NCBI RefSeq assembly: GCF_030551255.1
Contig: NZ_CP130630.1
Coordinates: 5,747,501 to 5,811,500 of the forward strand
Direction of reading: 5' to 3'
Length of the DNA: 64,000 nucleotides
From: Streptomyces sp. NL15-2K
GTDB lineage: Bacteria > Actinomycetota > Actinomycetes > Streptomycetales > Streptomycetaceae
Shown here: positions 33,661 through 41,896 of the stretch, in pieces
How positions within the stretch are numbered: position 1 is the first letter of the stretch
Layout: the number at the start of each line of letters is the position of its first letter
Notes under the pieces: generated by a model
What the model was told of the DNA's origin: nothing
Database searches by the model: none
The model's input: the letters and a program-made list of their open reading frames with translations, nothing else
Made by a program: the position numbers and the translations under genes

Positions 33661-33831
33661 GGAACGGCGCCTGAGGACGGGCGCCTGAGCGGGTGGGCGC
33701 CTGAGCGGTGTGTGAGTGGTCTGATGTGAGTGGTCGGGTGGGTGAGCGGTCTGATGTGTGAGGCGTGAGGCCGTGAGTCGCCGGGGGCGCTCAGTCGGCG
33801 CGCCTTCGGCGTGGGTTGGGGGCGGGAGCGG
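33661..33831. repeat. short direct repeats after the secreted-protein gene
   Basis: GGCGCCTGAG occurs three times (33666-33675, 33680-33689, 33696-33705), followed by repeated GTGAGTGGTC/GTCTGATGTG phrases. Confidence 0.5.
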
Positions 33832-35643
33832 TCAGACGCGGGTCAGCGCCCAGAAACCCACTGCGTAGCAGGCCAGCGCGAGCAGCAGGAGCGGGATCGC
33901 CACCTTGGCAGGCGGGCCGGAGCGGCGTGCCGGGCGCGCGGCGCGGTGGCGCCGTTGCGGGCCGGCCGGGCGGATGGCTCGGGGGACTGCCTGGGGGGCA
34001 GCCGGCGGCATCGCGTGCGGAAGTGCCTGTGGGAGTGCCTGCGGAATTTCCTGTGCGGAGGGTGGAACCTGCGGGTCCTGAGCGGTGTACGAAGCAGTAG
34101 AGGCATCAGCGCGATGGTCGCGCTGGTGGAGTGCCGCCGCCGGAGTCTGGGCCGGGTACTGCGGGGCGTGAGGTCGGGGGGAGGACAGGACGTGCGTGGA
34201 GTCGTAGGGGGAGGCGTGGGCGGGGCCGTGTGGAGGGCCCTGGTCGGATTGTGCCTGCGGCCGCCGCTGTGGCTGCTGCGGTGCTTGTGGTGGCTGAGCG
34301 TGTGCCTGTGCCTGTGCCGGTGGTTGCTCCTGCGCCTCGGGCTGTCCGTGCCGCCTCTGTGGGGTGGGTGGCTGAGGGGAGGAGACCGTGGCCTGAGGGG
34401 GCGGCAGGTGGAAGCTGCCGGTGTCCGACATGGTGAGCGGCTGTACCGATCCAGTGCCCGGGCGTGGATCGAGGGGTACGACGCCTGCTCCCGAGCCGGT
34501 GCCGACGGCTGGAGAGTCCGTGCGGGGATGCGGGGTCATGGAGTCGCCGGCCCTGTGCCGGGAGGCTTCCACTCCCGACCGCGCACCAACCGCACCAGCT
34601 CCAACTCCAGCCCCGGCTTCAGTCCCAGTCCCAGTCCCCGCCCCGGCTCCAATCCCAGTGCCAGCCCCGAACCCCGCTCTCGACCCCGTCCCCGTATCCG
34701 TCCCCGCTTCCGTCCCCGACTCCGTCTTCGTACCTGTCTCCGTCACCACTCCCGGCGCCCGCTTGAGCGGCCCTTCAGGTCCGAACCCCGGTGGCAACGG
34801 CCCGAGTTGGTCGAAGATTTCGATCAGCTCGTCGTCGGGGCCGGGCTCCGGCAGGAGTTCGACGGCCGAGGCGAGCGCCTTGCGTGCCCCCGTGGCCGTG
34901 CGGAACCGCGCCTGGGGGTCGGGCTGCAACAAGGAGGCCACGACCTGCCACAGCGGCTCGGGAATGCCCTGAGGCGCGCTCGGGGTCCCGTGCGCCGCGA
35001 AGTACTGAATGAGCGCCTTGGCGTCCGGCTTGGCGCCCTCCAGCAGATACAGAGCGACCAGGCCGACGGCGAACAGGTCCGCCGGGAAGTCCGGTTCCGA
35101 GCCCAGCATCTGCTCGGGCGCGAGATAGCCGGGCGTGCCCACCACGAGGTTGGTCTCCGTCAGGCGCGGTTCCCCCAGGCGCATCGCGATGCCGAAGTCG
35201 GACAGCCGCAGCCGGGGCCGTGCCGTGCCGGTGGCTTCCAGCAGCACGTTGGCGGGCTTGACGTCGCGATGCACCACGCCTTCCGCGTGCACGGCGGCGA
35301 GCCCGGACAGGAGCTGGTCGAGCAGCGTGCAGACGAAGGCCGGGGGCAGCGGGCCGTAGTCCCCGACCAGGTGGACCAGCGAGCCGCCGGCGACCAGGTC
35401 CATGGTGAACAGGACCTTGTCGTCGTCGGCGGCCCAACTGGCGGGCGCGAGCACATGAGGATGGTCGATCCGCAGTGCCTGTTCGCGGACGAAGCGCAAC
35501 AGCGAGTGCGCGTCGCTCTGTTGGAGCACCTTGGCGGCCACGTAGCGGCGGCGGCGGTGGTCCCATGCGCGCCAGACGGCGCCGACCCCTCCGCGACCGA
35601 TCGGATCGGCCAGTTCATACCGGCCGGCGAAGACCTCACCCAT
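33832..35643 (-). CDS. Ser/Thr protein kinase with membrane anchor
   Basis: This 603-residue eukaryotic-type kinase has all catalytic residues: K38 in VAAKVL, HRDVKPANV (HRD at 125-127), DFG at 149-151 and APE at 175-177. The kinase domain covers about 1-270. A ~300-residue low-complexity linker follows, first Gly/Thr/Ala (GTGTG-like, about 300-355), then Pro/Gln-rich. A single membrane segment lies at about 582-600 and almost nothing is outside, so it lacks an external sensor. It is not the PASTA kinase (48.7 kb). Substrates are unknown. It forms its own transcription unit. Confidence 0.9.
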   Translation of the reverse strand: MGEVFAGRYELADPIGRGGVGAVWRAWDHRRRRYVAAKVLQQSDAHSLLRFVREQALRIDHPHVLAPASWAADDDKVLFTMDLVAGGSLVHLVGDYGPLPPAFVCTLLDQLLSGLAAVHAEGVVHRDVKPANVLLEATGTARPRLRLSDFGIAMRLGEPRLTETNLVVGTPGYLAPEQMLGSEPDFPADLFAVGLVALYLLEGAKPDAKALIQYFAAHGTPSAPQGIPEPLWQVVASLLQPDPQARFRTATGARKALASAVELLPEPGPDDELIEIFDQLGPLPPGFGPEGPLKRAPGVVTETGTKTESGTEAGTDTGTGSRAGFGAGTGIGAGAGTGTGTEAGAGVGAGAVGARSGVEASRHRAGDSMTPHPRTDSPAVGTGSGAGVVPLDPRPGTGSVQPLTMSDTGSFHLPPPQATVSSPQPPTPQRRHGQPEAQEQPPAQAQAHAQPPQAPQQPQRRPQAQSDQGPPHGPAHASPYDSTHVLSSPRPHAPQYPAQTPAAALHQRDHRADASTASYTAQDPQVPPSAQEIPQALPQALPHAMPPAAPQAVPRAIRPAGPQRRHRAARPARRSGPPAKVAIPLLLLALACYAVGFWALTRV

Positions 35644-35838
35644 GGCTGTCCGTCGCTCCTCCCCCTTCGGTTACCCCCCTTGCTTCCCCCTCGATGAGCG
35701 ATACGACCCCTCTCGCGCCCTCATCGGTGAGCGGACACGCCCCCGCGTGTCCCTCCCGGCGAGTGGCGCGACCCCCTCGCGCCCTCCTCGGCCGTCGGCC
35801 CGGCTGCCGAACCCCCTTCGGCGACCGGGCCGCCGGGT

Positions 35839-36387
35839 TCAGCTCTGGTGGGACTGGTAGTGCGCGACCGCGTCGGAGGTTCGGCCGGCGCCGTACACCC
35901 GGAGAAACTCTGCCAGTTCCGGATGGCTCGGCGCGAGGGTGTCCGCCGCCTCGATGATGTCGCTCGCGGCTGCCACCGAGCGCAGCAGCGACTGGATCTC
36001 GCGCACCACCCGTTTGACCGTGGGCGCTCCCGAACTGCTTGTCGTCTGCGTGGTGTTGCTGAGCACCGAGCCCCCCTGCGACTTCTTGATCTCCTCCATG
36101 CGCTCGGTCGCCTCGGCAGCGCTGACGCTGCCGTCCGCGACCTGGCCCGCCAAGTCCTGGAGCAGTTGCACCCGCTGGACCACGGCGGGGTTTCCGATCT
36201 TCGCCCGCTGACCGCTCATCAGCTGCGACAGCATCGGTGCGGACAGTCCCAGCACCCCCGCGAGACGAGCCTGGTTGAGACCAAGATCGTCGATGAGCTT
36301 ACGGAAGAGCGCCCCCAACGGCTCCCCGTACCAGTTCCGCTGCAGTTCCCGCGCTCTTGCGGTGGCTTCCTGCTGTGCGGCGTCCAT
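35839..36387 (-). CDS. XRE-type DNA-binding protein
   Basis: This 182-residue regulator has an N-terminal helix-turn-helix (about residues 25-60, DLGLNQARLAGVLGLSAPML), followed by a helical region and a C-terminal domain of unknown function. The ATG at 36387 was chosen because GGGGAG lies 6 nt before it; a TTG start at 36411 is possible. A 22-bp inverted repeat (36418-36439) sits immediately upstream and is a good candidate for autoregulation. The gene is divergent from tRNA-Ala. Confidence 0.85.
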   Translation of the reverse strand: MDAAQQEATARARELQRNWYGEPLGALFRKLIDDLGLNQARLAGVLGLSAPMLSQLMSGQRAKIGNPAVVQRVQLLQDLAGQVADGSVSAAEATERMEEIKKSQGGSVLSNTTQTTSSSGAPTVKRVVREIQSLLRSVAAASDIIEAADTLAPSHPELAEFLRVYGAGRTSDAVAHYQSHQS

Positions 36388-36417
36388 TGCGTCTCCCCAT
36401 CGCTTCCCCAAAATGCT

Positions 36418-36439
36418 GTGGTTCGCTGTAGCGAACCAC
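36418..36439. promoter_or_regulatory. 22-bp inverted repeat, putative operator
   Basis: Perfect 10-bp arms GTGGTTCGCT/AGCGAACCAC are separated by 2 bp, 31 bp upstream of the XRE gene start. The symmetry and position suggest a regulator-binding site. Confidence 0.6.
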
Positions 36440-36570
36440 GCCGAGCATCTTACGGAGAGTGGTCGTCCACGGGGACCCCTAATCTTTTTGCGAGATCCCG
36501 GGGATGACCCGGTACTCTGGTGTGCGGCGCCTCCCGGTACGCGAATCTTCCGGGCGGACGCCCATTTTCC

Positions 36571-36643
36571 GGGGCCTTAGCTCAGTTGGTAGAGCGCTGT
36601 CTTTGCATGGCAGATGTCAGGGGTTCGACTCCCCTAGGCTCCA
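36571..36643 (+). tRNA. tRNA-Ala(TGC)
   Basis: A 73-nt cloverleaf with anticodon TGC at 36604-36606, the D-loop AGCTCAGTTGGTAGAGC and T-arm GGGGTTCGACTCCCC. CCA is not encoded (CCG follows the discriminator). Confidence 0.96.
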
Positions 36644-36650
36644 CCGGGAG

Positions 36651-36690
36651 AAGCCCCCTGAACTGCGGAAACGCAGCTCAGGGGGCTTTT
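36651..36690 (+). terminator. terminator after tRNA-Ala
   Basis: A 17-nt stem with one mismatch and a GAAA tetraloop is followed by TTTT. Confidence 0.9.
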
Positions 36691-36719
36691 GCGCGGATGT
36701 GGTGGGTTCGGGTGCCCGT

Positions 36720-36733
36720 GTTTCACGTGAAAC
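36720..36733. promoter_or_regulatory. parS: parS site, perfect, right of tRNA-Ala
   Basis: A perfect GTTTCACGTGAAAC, about 16 kb to the right of oriC; the other perfect sites are to the left of oriC. Confidence 0.93.
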
Positions 36734-36734
36734 A

Positions 36735-36773
36735 GCCGTGGGGCAGGAGACCTGATGTCTCCTGCCCCACGGC
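36735..36773 (-). terminator. terminator after the DUF5324 gene
   Basis: A perfect 17-bp stem (GCCGTGGGGCAGGAGAC) with a 5-nt loop lies beside the parS site. Confidence 0.85.
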
Positions 36774-36834
36774 ACGCCGACCGGCCGGCCGGGCCACTAC
36801 GGTCCGCCGTGAATCAGCGGCTCTCGTCAGCCAG

Positions 36835-37548
36835 TCAGTGGCCTTCGTCGCGGTGCGCGGCCTCCTCCTCGGCCTCCTTGGCCTGGACCTCGGGATCGAG
36901 CACGGCCTGGCCGCTGCCGTCCACCGAGGTGAGCCGGTTGGATTCCGGTACTTCCGTCGCTGCGGGCGGTTCGACCAGCCAGTCGGGGTTGGCCTGCTTG
37001 TCCCACCACTTCCAGGCGGCGAAGGCACCGCCCGCGGCGATACCCAGAACCGCCAGCGCCTTGGCGAGCCGGCCGGCCCGTGCCCGCCGCTCATGCCTGC
37101 GGACGAGCTTCTGGATCTCCTTGGGCGAGACCTGGCCACGCAGGGCGGCCACTACGGCGGCACTGCGTGCGGCGGCCTCGTCCCTGACGGGTCCGGCCGC
37201 GGCCACCGCCTGCTCGAGCCTTGGCCGGGAGTAGTCGGCGGCGTGCCGAGCGGCCTTGCGGGTACGCGTGGCAGCCTCGTGGGCGGCCTGGTCGACCTTC
37301 GGCGGCACATGCGAGAGAGCCTGCGTACGGGCCTGTTCCAGACGCGGCGCCAGATGAGCGCCGTACTGGACTCGGGCCTGTTCGGCCGCCTGCGACACCC
37401 TCGGCGCGAGCCGTACGCGTGCCTCGTGTGTGTAGTGCGCGGCCCTGTCCTTGGCCGTGTCGGCGTAGGGCGCCACCACTTCCGCGGCGTGCAGCACGCT
37501 GTCCTTCGCCGAGCCGGTCGCGGCGCGCACGCTGTCGATGCGGGTCAC
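36835..37548 (-). CDS. DUF5324 family membrane protein
   Basis: This 237-residue protein has a long Ala/Arg-rich helical N-terminal region (about 1-155) with an apolipoprotein-like amphipathic repeat pattern, one membrane segment near 163-182 (AKALAVLGIAAGGAFAAWKW) and a short acidic tail. The family is actinobacterial and uncharacterised. The GTG at 37548 has GAGGAGGAAC before it. Confidence 0.85.
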   Translation of the reverse strand: MTRIDSVRAATGSAKDSVLHAAEVVAPYADTAKDRAAHYTHEARVRLAPRVSQAAEQARVQYGAHLAPRLEQARTQALSHVPPKVDQAAHEAATRTRKAARHAADYSRPRLEQAVAAAGPVRDEAAARSAAVVAALRGQVSPKEIQKLVRRHERRARAGRLAKALAVLGIAAGGAFAAWKWWDKQANPDWLVEPPAATEVPESNRLTSVDGSGQAVLDPEVQAKEAEEEAAHRDEGH

Positions 37549-37911
37549 GGGTTCCTCCTCCTCGGTGGCGTACGGTATTTCGACTTTCCACCCTTTTACG
37601 GATCATGCCTGCCAACGGGCCCGGGGGCATGTGAGGGCGGGCATCCGGGTCATGGCTGCTGACTCCGGACTGTCTCCGATCAAGAAATGCTCAAGATCCG
37701 ATCACGTGCAATAGCGGATGAATCCAGGGCAACAGGAGCTTGTCGTCGACAATGCCACGGATCGACGCTCTGCGCTCCCGGCCCGGGGCTACTGGACCGG
37801 TTTTCTGCGAGCAAAACCGTCGAACCCCGGCTCAGGGGTGGGTGCCGGGCGACGGGTGGAGGGAACCATGCAAGGATCGGAGGGGCACAGAAAGACAACG
37901 GAAGGCAGATC
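37549..37911. promoter_or_regulatory. upstream region of the cyclophilin gene
   Basis: This 363-bp gap between divergent genes holds both promoters by position. The only structure seen is a hairpin with 7-bp arms CGGTTTT/AAAACCG at 37798-37819. No gene is supported. Confidence 0.4.
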
Positions 37912-38445
37912 GTGGCCGAGCAGCTTTACGCCACCCTGAAGACCAACCACGGCGACATCGACGTCCGGCTCCTGCCGAACCATGCCCCGAAGACGGTCCG
38001 GAACTTCGTCGAGCTCGCACAGGGCGAGCGGGAGTGGACCCACCCGGCCACCGGCGAGAAGTCCACCAAGAAGCTCTACGACGGCACGATCTTCCACCGT
38101 GTGATCAGCGGCTTCATGATCCAGGGCGGCGACCCGCTGGGCACCGGCATCGGCGGCCCGGGCTACGAGTTCGAGGACGAGTTCCACCCGGACCTGTCCT
38201 TCAACAAGCCCTACCTGCTGGCCATGGCCAACGCCGGTCCGGGCACCAACGGCTCGCAGTTCTTCATCACCGTCTCCCCGACGGCCTGGCTGAACCGCAA
38301 GCACACCATCTTCGGCGAGGTCACCGACCCGGCCAGCCAGAAGGTCGTGGACGCCATCGCCGCTGTCCAGGTCACCCGCCCCAACGACCGACCGGTGAAC
38401 GACGTCGTCATCGAGTCGGTCGTCGTCGAGACCCGCCAGGGCTGA
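37912..38445 (+). CDS. ppiA: cyclophilin-type peptidyl-prolyl isomerase
   Basis: This 177-residue cytoplasmic cyclophilin has the family motifs FHRVISGFMIQGGDP, GTNGSQFFIT and the active-site arginine of FHRV. It isomerises prolyl bonds during folding. The GTG at 37912 follows GGAAGG; upstream frames open to 37687 are not conserved. The place next to the rhomboid and crgA genes is the same in mycobacteria (Rv0009). Confidence 0.95.
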   Translation: MAEQLYATLKTNHGDIDVRLLPNHAPKTVRNFVELAQGEREWTHPATGEKSTKKLYDGTIFHRVISGFMIQGGDPLGTGIGGPGYEFEDEFHPDLSFNKPYLLAMANAGPGTNGSQFFITVSPTAWLNRKHTIFGEVTDPASQKVVDAIAAVQVTRPNDRPVNDVVIESVVVETRQG

Positions 38446-38588
38446 GTCCCGCCCCGCGATCCGCGGCCAGGCCGCTCCGGCCTGCGTGAAGGCCTGAGCG
38501 AAGGCCCGCGCCAAGGGAACCAATCGCCCCGCTCATCCGTAAGGATGGGCGGGGCGGTGCACGTGCGTACGAGGGATGAGGGGATGTC

Positions 38589-39476
38589 ATGGACCAGGCG
38601 GCAGGCAGTTCGCAGGACGCGCAGAGCCTGCCGGGCTGCTATCGGCACCCGGATCGTGAGACCGGCATTCGCTGCACCCGCTGCGAGCGGCCGATCTGTC
38701 CCGAGTGCATGGTCAGCGCCTCCGTCGGCTTCCAGTGCCCCGACTGCGTCCGCGGGGGCTCCGGCACCGGGCACGCGCCCACCGCGTCCCAGCCCCGCAC
38801 CATCGCCGGCGGCACCATCGCCGCCGACCCGCGTCTGCTCACCAAGATCCTCATCGGGATCAACCTCGCGATCTTCATCGCCGGCCGGGCGAACTCGTCG
38901 CTGCTGAACGACCTGGTCCTCATCGGTGCCTGGCCGCCGGCGCCGTTCGTCCCCGACGAGGGCGTCGCGGACGGCGAGTGGTACCGCCTGGTGACCTCGA
39001 TGTTCACGCATCAGGAAATCTGGCACATCGCGTTCAACATGCTGAGCCTGTGGTGGCTCGGCGGCCCCCTCGAAGCGGCCCTGGGCCGCGCCCGCTATCT
39101 GGCGCTCTACTTCGTCTCGGGCCTCGCGGGCAGCGCTCTGGCGTATCTGCTCACGTCCCCGACCACGGCCACCCTCGGCGCCTCGGGTGCCATTTTCGGC
39201 CTCTTCGGTGCGACCGGCGTCCTCATGCGCCGCCTCAACTACGATCTGCGGCCGATCATCGCCCTGCTGGTGATCAACCTGATCTTCACCTTCAACCCGG
39301 GGTTCAACATCTCCTGGCAGGCCCACATCGGTGGTCTCATCGCCGGTCTCGTCACCGGCTACGCCATGGTCCATGCCCCGCGTGAGCGTCGGGCGCTGAT
39401 CCAGTACGGCACGTGTGCGCTGGTCCTGGTGGTGGTCGTGGGTATGACACTCCTGAGGACGGCCCAACTCACCTGA
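38589..39476 (+). CDS. rhomboid family intramembrane serine protease
   Basis: This 295-residue protein begins with a B-box-like zinc finger (CxRH, CTRC, CPEC, CPDC; about residues 17-53) and then has six or seven membrane segments. The catalytic pair is S199 in GASGAIFG and H246 in WQAHIGG; H146 and N150 complete the typical site. Rhomboids cut membrane proteins inside the bilayer; no substrate is known. The zinc-finger fusion is common in actinobacteria. The ATG at 38589 follows GAGGGGATG. Confidence 0.94.
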   Translation: MDQAAGSSQDAQSLPGCYRHPDRETGIRCTRCERPICPECMVSASVGFQCPDCVRGGSGTGHAPTASQPRTIAGGTIAADPRLLTKILIGINLAIFIAGRANSSLLNDLVLIGAWPPAPFVPDEGVADGEWYRLVTSMFTHQEIWHIAFNMLSLWWLGGPLEAALGRARYLALYFVSGLAGSALAYLLTSPTTATLGASGAIFGLFGATGVLMRRLNYDLRPIIALLVINLIFTFNPGFNISWQAHIGGLIAGLVTGYAMVHAPRERRALIQYGTCALVLVVVVGMTLLRTAQLT

Positions 39477-39778
39477 GCGCCGTCTTTTCGCACGTGGACG
39501 GGTCGTTGTCCACAGTGGGTGTCGGATCTTGTGCATACCGTGCGGGAACGTATGTGCCCCCTGTCACTGACCCGCGTCTCCGCAGGTCAGGCAGGGGGCG
39601 AACAAACTTTCGGTTCCCGGTACTTCCGTCACACCGGCGTCAACACCTGACGGGTTATCCACAGATCGTCTTTCTTTTTCCCCACTGTGGAAAACGGCTG
39701 TGGATAACTCAGTGGATAGCCCTGGGCTGAGTTGTGTTCACCGGCCGGTGACCTTTGCTTCCACCAGGACCGAGACGC
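39477..39778. promoter_or_regulatory. DnaA-box cluster outside oriC
   Basis: The 302-bp gap between the rhomboid gene and crgA has no gene but contains TTGTCCACA at 39506-39514, TTGTGCATA at 39529-39537, TTATCCACA at 39655-39663, reverse TTTTCCACA at 39686-39694 and reverse TTATCCACA at 39699-39707. Three of these are perfect boxes. This may titrate DnaA away from oriC. Confidence 0.8.
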
Positions 39779-40033
39779 CTACTTCCACTGGGTGGAGACG
39801 CCGAATCCGGCGGCGATGAAGCCGAAGCCCACCACGATGTTCCAGTTGTCCAGCTTGTCGATGGGCAGCGAACCGTCTGTCACGTAGAAGACCACGATCC
39901 AGGCGAGGCCGATGAGGAACATGGCCAGCATGACCGGTGCGACCCAGGCCCGGCTGTTCAGCTTGATGGTGGTCGCCTGCTTCGCCGGGGGCGGCGTGTA
40001 GTCGGCCTTCTTGCGGATCCGTGACTTCGGCAC
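39779..40033 (-). CDS. crgA: cell division protein CrgA
   Basis: CrgA is a small divisome protein, first described in Streptomyces as an inhibitor of septation. The 84-residue protein has a basic N-terminus ([16 protein letters not shown]) and two membrane segments (about 29-51 and 63-81). The gene lies on the - strand between the DnaA-box cluster and the DUF881 gene. Confidence 0.95.
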   Translation of the reverse strand: MPKSRIRKKADYTPPPAKQATTIKLNSRAWVAPVMLAMFLIGLAWIVVFYVTDGSLPIDKLDNWNIVVGFGFIAAGFGVSTQWK

Positions 40034-40174
40034 GAGGGTCTCTCCTGTCGATGCGCTGCGTGACCGCGCAGGGAACTGGGGCTGGCTCCGGGGCGGCGTA
40101 CAAGGGGACTCTTAGCGCTCCCCGGGCGTCCGTTAGCGTAGTGCTTCCGTGGCGCCGAAGGAGATAAGGGTACG

Positions 40175-40954
40175 TTGAGCAATTCTGCCGACTCCCCCGG
40201 GACGGGATCCAGTCCTGCCCGCCCGCGTCGTTTCCGGCCCATGCGGGTGCTCACGGCGGGGGTCTTCGCTCTCGCGGGACTCATCTTCTTCACCAGCTTC
40301 AATACGGCCAAGGGCACCAACATCCGCACGGACACGTCCTTGCTGAAGCTGTCGGACCTCATCCACGAGCGCAGCCGCAGCAACGGCGAACTCGACGAGT
40401 CCAACGCCTCGCTGCGCGAGGACGTCGAGTCGCTCGCCGAGCGGGACGACGGCAGCACCAAGGCCGAGGACGACAAGCTGGAGGCCCTGGAGAAGAACGC
40501 GGGCACGCAGAAGCTCACCGGCGAGGCGATCACGGTCACGCTCAACGACGCCCCGCCGGACGCCACCGCCAAGCTCCCCGGCTACCCCGAGCCGCAGCCC
40601 GACTACCTGGTCATCCACCAGCAGGACCTCCAGGCGGTGGTGAACGCCCTGTGGCAGGGCGGCGCCCAGGGCATCAAGGTCATGGATCAGCGGCTGATCT
40701 CCACCAGCGCGGTGCGGTGCGTGGGCAACACCCTGATCCTTCAGGGCCGCGTGTACTCACCGCCGTACAAGATCACGGCGGTCGGGGACCCGGAGAAGCT
40801 GCGGAAGGCGCTCACCGCGTCTCCGACGATCCAGAACTACATGGTGTACGTCAACGTCTACGGGCTCGGCTGGAAAGTCGAGGAGGACGGGCCGGTGACT
40901 CTTCCTGGCTACTCGGGCACAGTGGATCTGCAGTACGCCAAGCCCGTGGAGTGA
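40175..40954 (+). CDS. DUF881 family membrane protein
   Basis: This 259-residue protein has one N-terminal membrane segment (about 25-43), a coiled-coil region (about 60-115), and a DUF881 domain outside the cell (motifs NALWQGGAQGIKVMDQRL and CVGNTLIL). The family is near division genes in Gram-positives (Rv0012 in mycobacteria) with unknown function. The start is TTG at 40175, with AAGGAG upstream. Its stop overlaps the sortase start by 4 nt. Confidence 0.88.
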   Translation: MSNSADSPGTGSSPARPRRFRPMRVLTAGVFALAGLIFFTSFNTAKGTNIRTDTSLLKLSDLIHERSRSNGELDESNASLREDVESLAERDDGSTKAEDDKLEALEKNAGTQKLTGEAITVTLNDAPPDATAKLPGYPEPQPDYLVIHQQDLQAVVNALWQGGAQGIKVMDQRLISTSAVRCVGNTLILQGRVYSPPYKITAVGDPEKLRKALTASPTIQNYMVYVNVYGLGWKVEEDGPVTLPGYSGTVDLQYAKPVE

Positions 40955-41682
40955 GTGAGGTCTCTCAGGAGCCGCCGGTGCGCGTCGTGATCAGGACCGT
41001 CAGCGAACTGTGCATCACCGTCGGCGCCCTGATCGTGCTGTTCGTCGTTTATGTGCTGTTCTGGACCGGTGTGAAGGCCGACCACGTCATGGACGACCAG
41101 ATCGACCTGTTACAGGACCAGTGGTCGCAGGGCTCCGTGCGGCCCACGGCGTCGCCCGAATCCGCCGGGCAGGCCGGTGCCCCCGCCGAACCGCCGAAGC
41201 CGGCGCCGTACAAGAGCGGCAAGCCCTTCGCGATCATGTACATCCCACGTCTCGGTTTCACGTGGAACAAGCCGGTCCTCGAGAACACCGCCACCAACAC
41301 CCTGAAGAAGGGCCTCGGCCGCTACGCGCACACCGCGCAGCTCGGGCAGAAGGGCAACTTCGCGGTCGCCGGCCACCGCCGCACGTACGGGGATCCCTTC
41401 AAAGACTTCCCCGAGCTGCGCCGCGGCGACGCGGTGGTACTGACGGACGGGACGACCTGGTTCACGTACCGGATCGACAAAGGCCCTTACAAAACCGTGC
41501 CCTCGGACGTTGAGGTGATCGACCCTGTGCCACGTAAGTCCGGGTACACCCGTTCGGGCCGCTACCTCACGCTGACCACATGCGATCCGGAGTGGGGGCA
41601 CAGTCACCGGCTGATCGTCTGGGCGCATCTGGACTCCACACAGCCTGTGGAGGCAGGGAAACCACCGGCCCTGCGCCGTTAG
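40951..41682 (+). CDS. class E-like sortase 1
   Basis: This 243-residue transpeptidase has one N-terminal membrane segment (about 18-40) and an exported sortase domain. The active-site residues are H142 (AVAGHRRT), C211 (LTLTTCDP) and R220 (SHRLIVWA). Sortases attach surface proteins to peptidoglycan; class E enzymes of Streptomyces anchor LAxTG-type substrates such as long chaplins. The GTG at 40951 overlaps the DUF881 stop. A parS-like sequence with one mismatch lies at 41255-41268. Confidence 0.88.
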   Translation: MSEVSQEPPVRVVIRTVSELCITVGALIVLFVVYVLFWTGVKADHVMDDQIDLLQDQWSQGSVRPTASPESAGQAGAPAEPPKPAPYKSGKPFAIMYIPRLGFTWNKPVLENTATNTLKKGLGRYAHTAQLGQKGNFAVAGHRRTYGDPFKDFPELRRGDAVVLTDGTTWFTYRIDKGPYKTVPSDVEVIDPVPRKSGYTRSGRYLTLTTCDPEWGHSHRLIVWAHLDSTQPVEAGKPPALRR

Positions 41683-41734
41683 TCTGGTGCGGTACGGCGT
41701 GGGTCTGGTGCCGTGGTGCGACGGAAGGGACGGC

Positions 41735-41896
41735 ATGTACGGCTTTATCTGGCGGCATCTGCCGGGGAACGCCTGGGTGAAGGCGCTCATCTCACTCGTG
41801 CTGGTCGCGGCTGTGGTCTACGTGCTGTTCCAGTACGTCTTTCCGTGGGCCGAACCGCTGCTTCCCTTCAACGATGTGACGGTGGACAACCAGTGA
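41735..41896 (+). CDS. small single-pass membrane protein
   Basis: This 53-residue protein (MYGFIWRHLPGNAWVKALIS, then a hydrophobic run about 17-38) has no recognised family. The ATG has GGAAGGG upstream at good spacing, and its stop overlaps the pabA-like start by 4 nt (GTGA), which supports translation. The role is unknown. Confidence 0.75.
   Translation: MYGFIWRHLPGNAWVKALISLVLVAAVVYVLFQYVFPWAEPLLPFNDVTVDNQ

Noticed and set aside
33811..35697. 628-codon + strand frame opposite the Ser/Thr kinase
   Set aside because: It is a shadow of the kinase gene; the - strand has all kinase motifs in order.
41255..41268. GTTTCACGTGGAAC, one mismatch from parS, in the sortase 1 gene
   Set aside because: The change breaks the palindrome, and the codons read FTWN within the protein, so it is more likely chance than a working parS.
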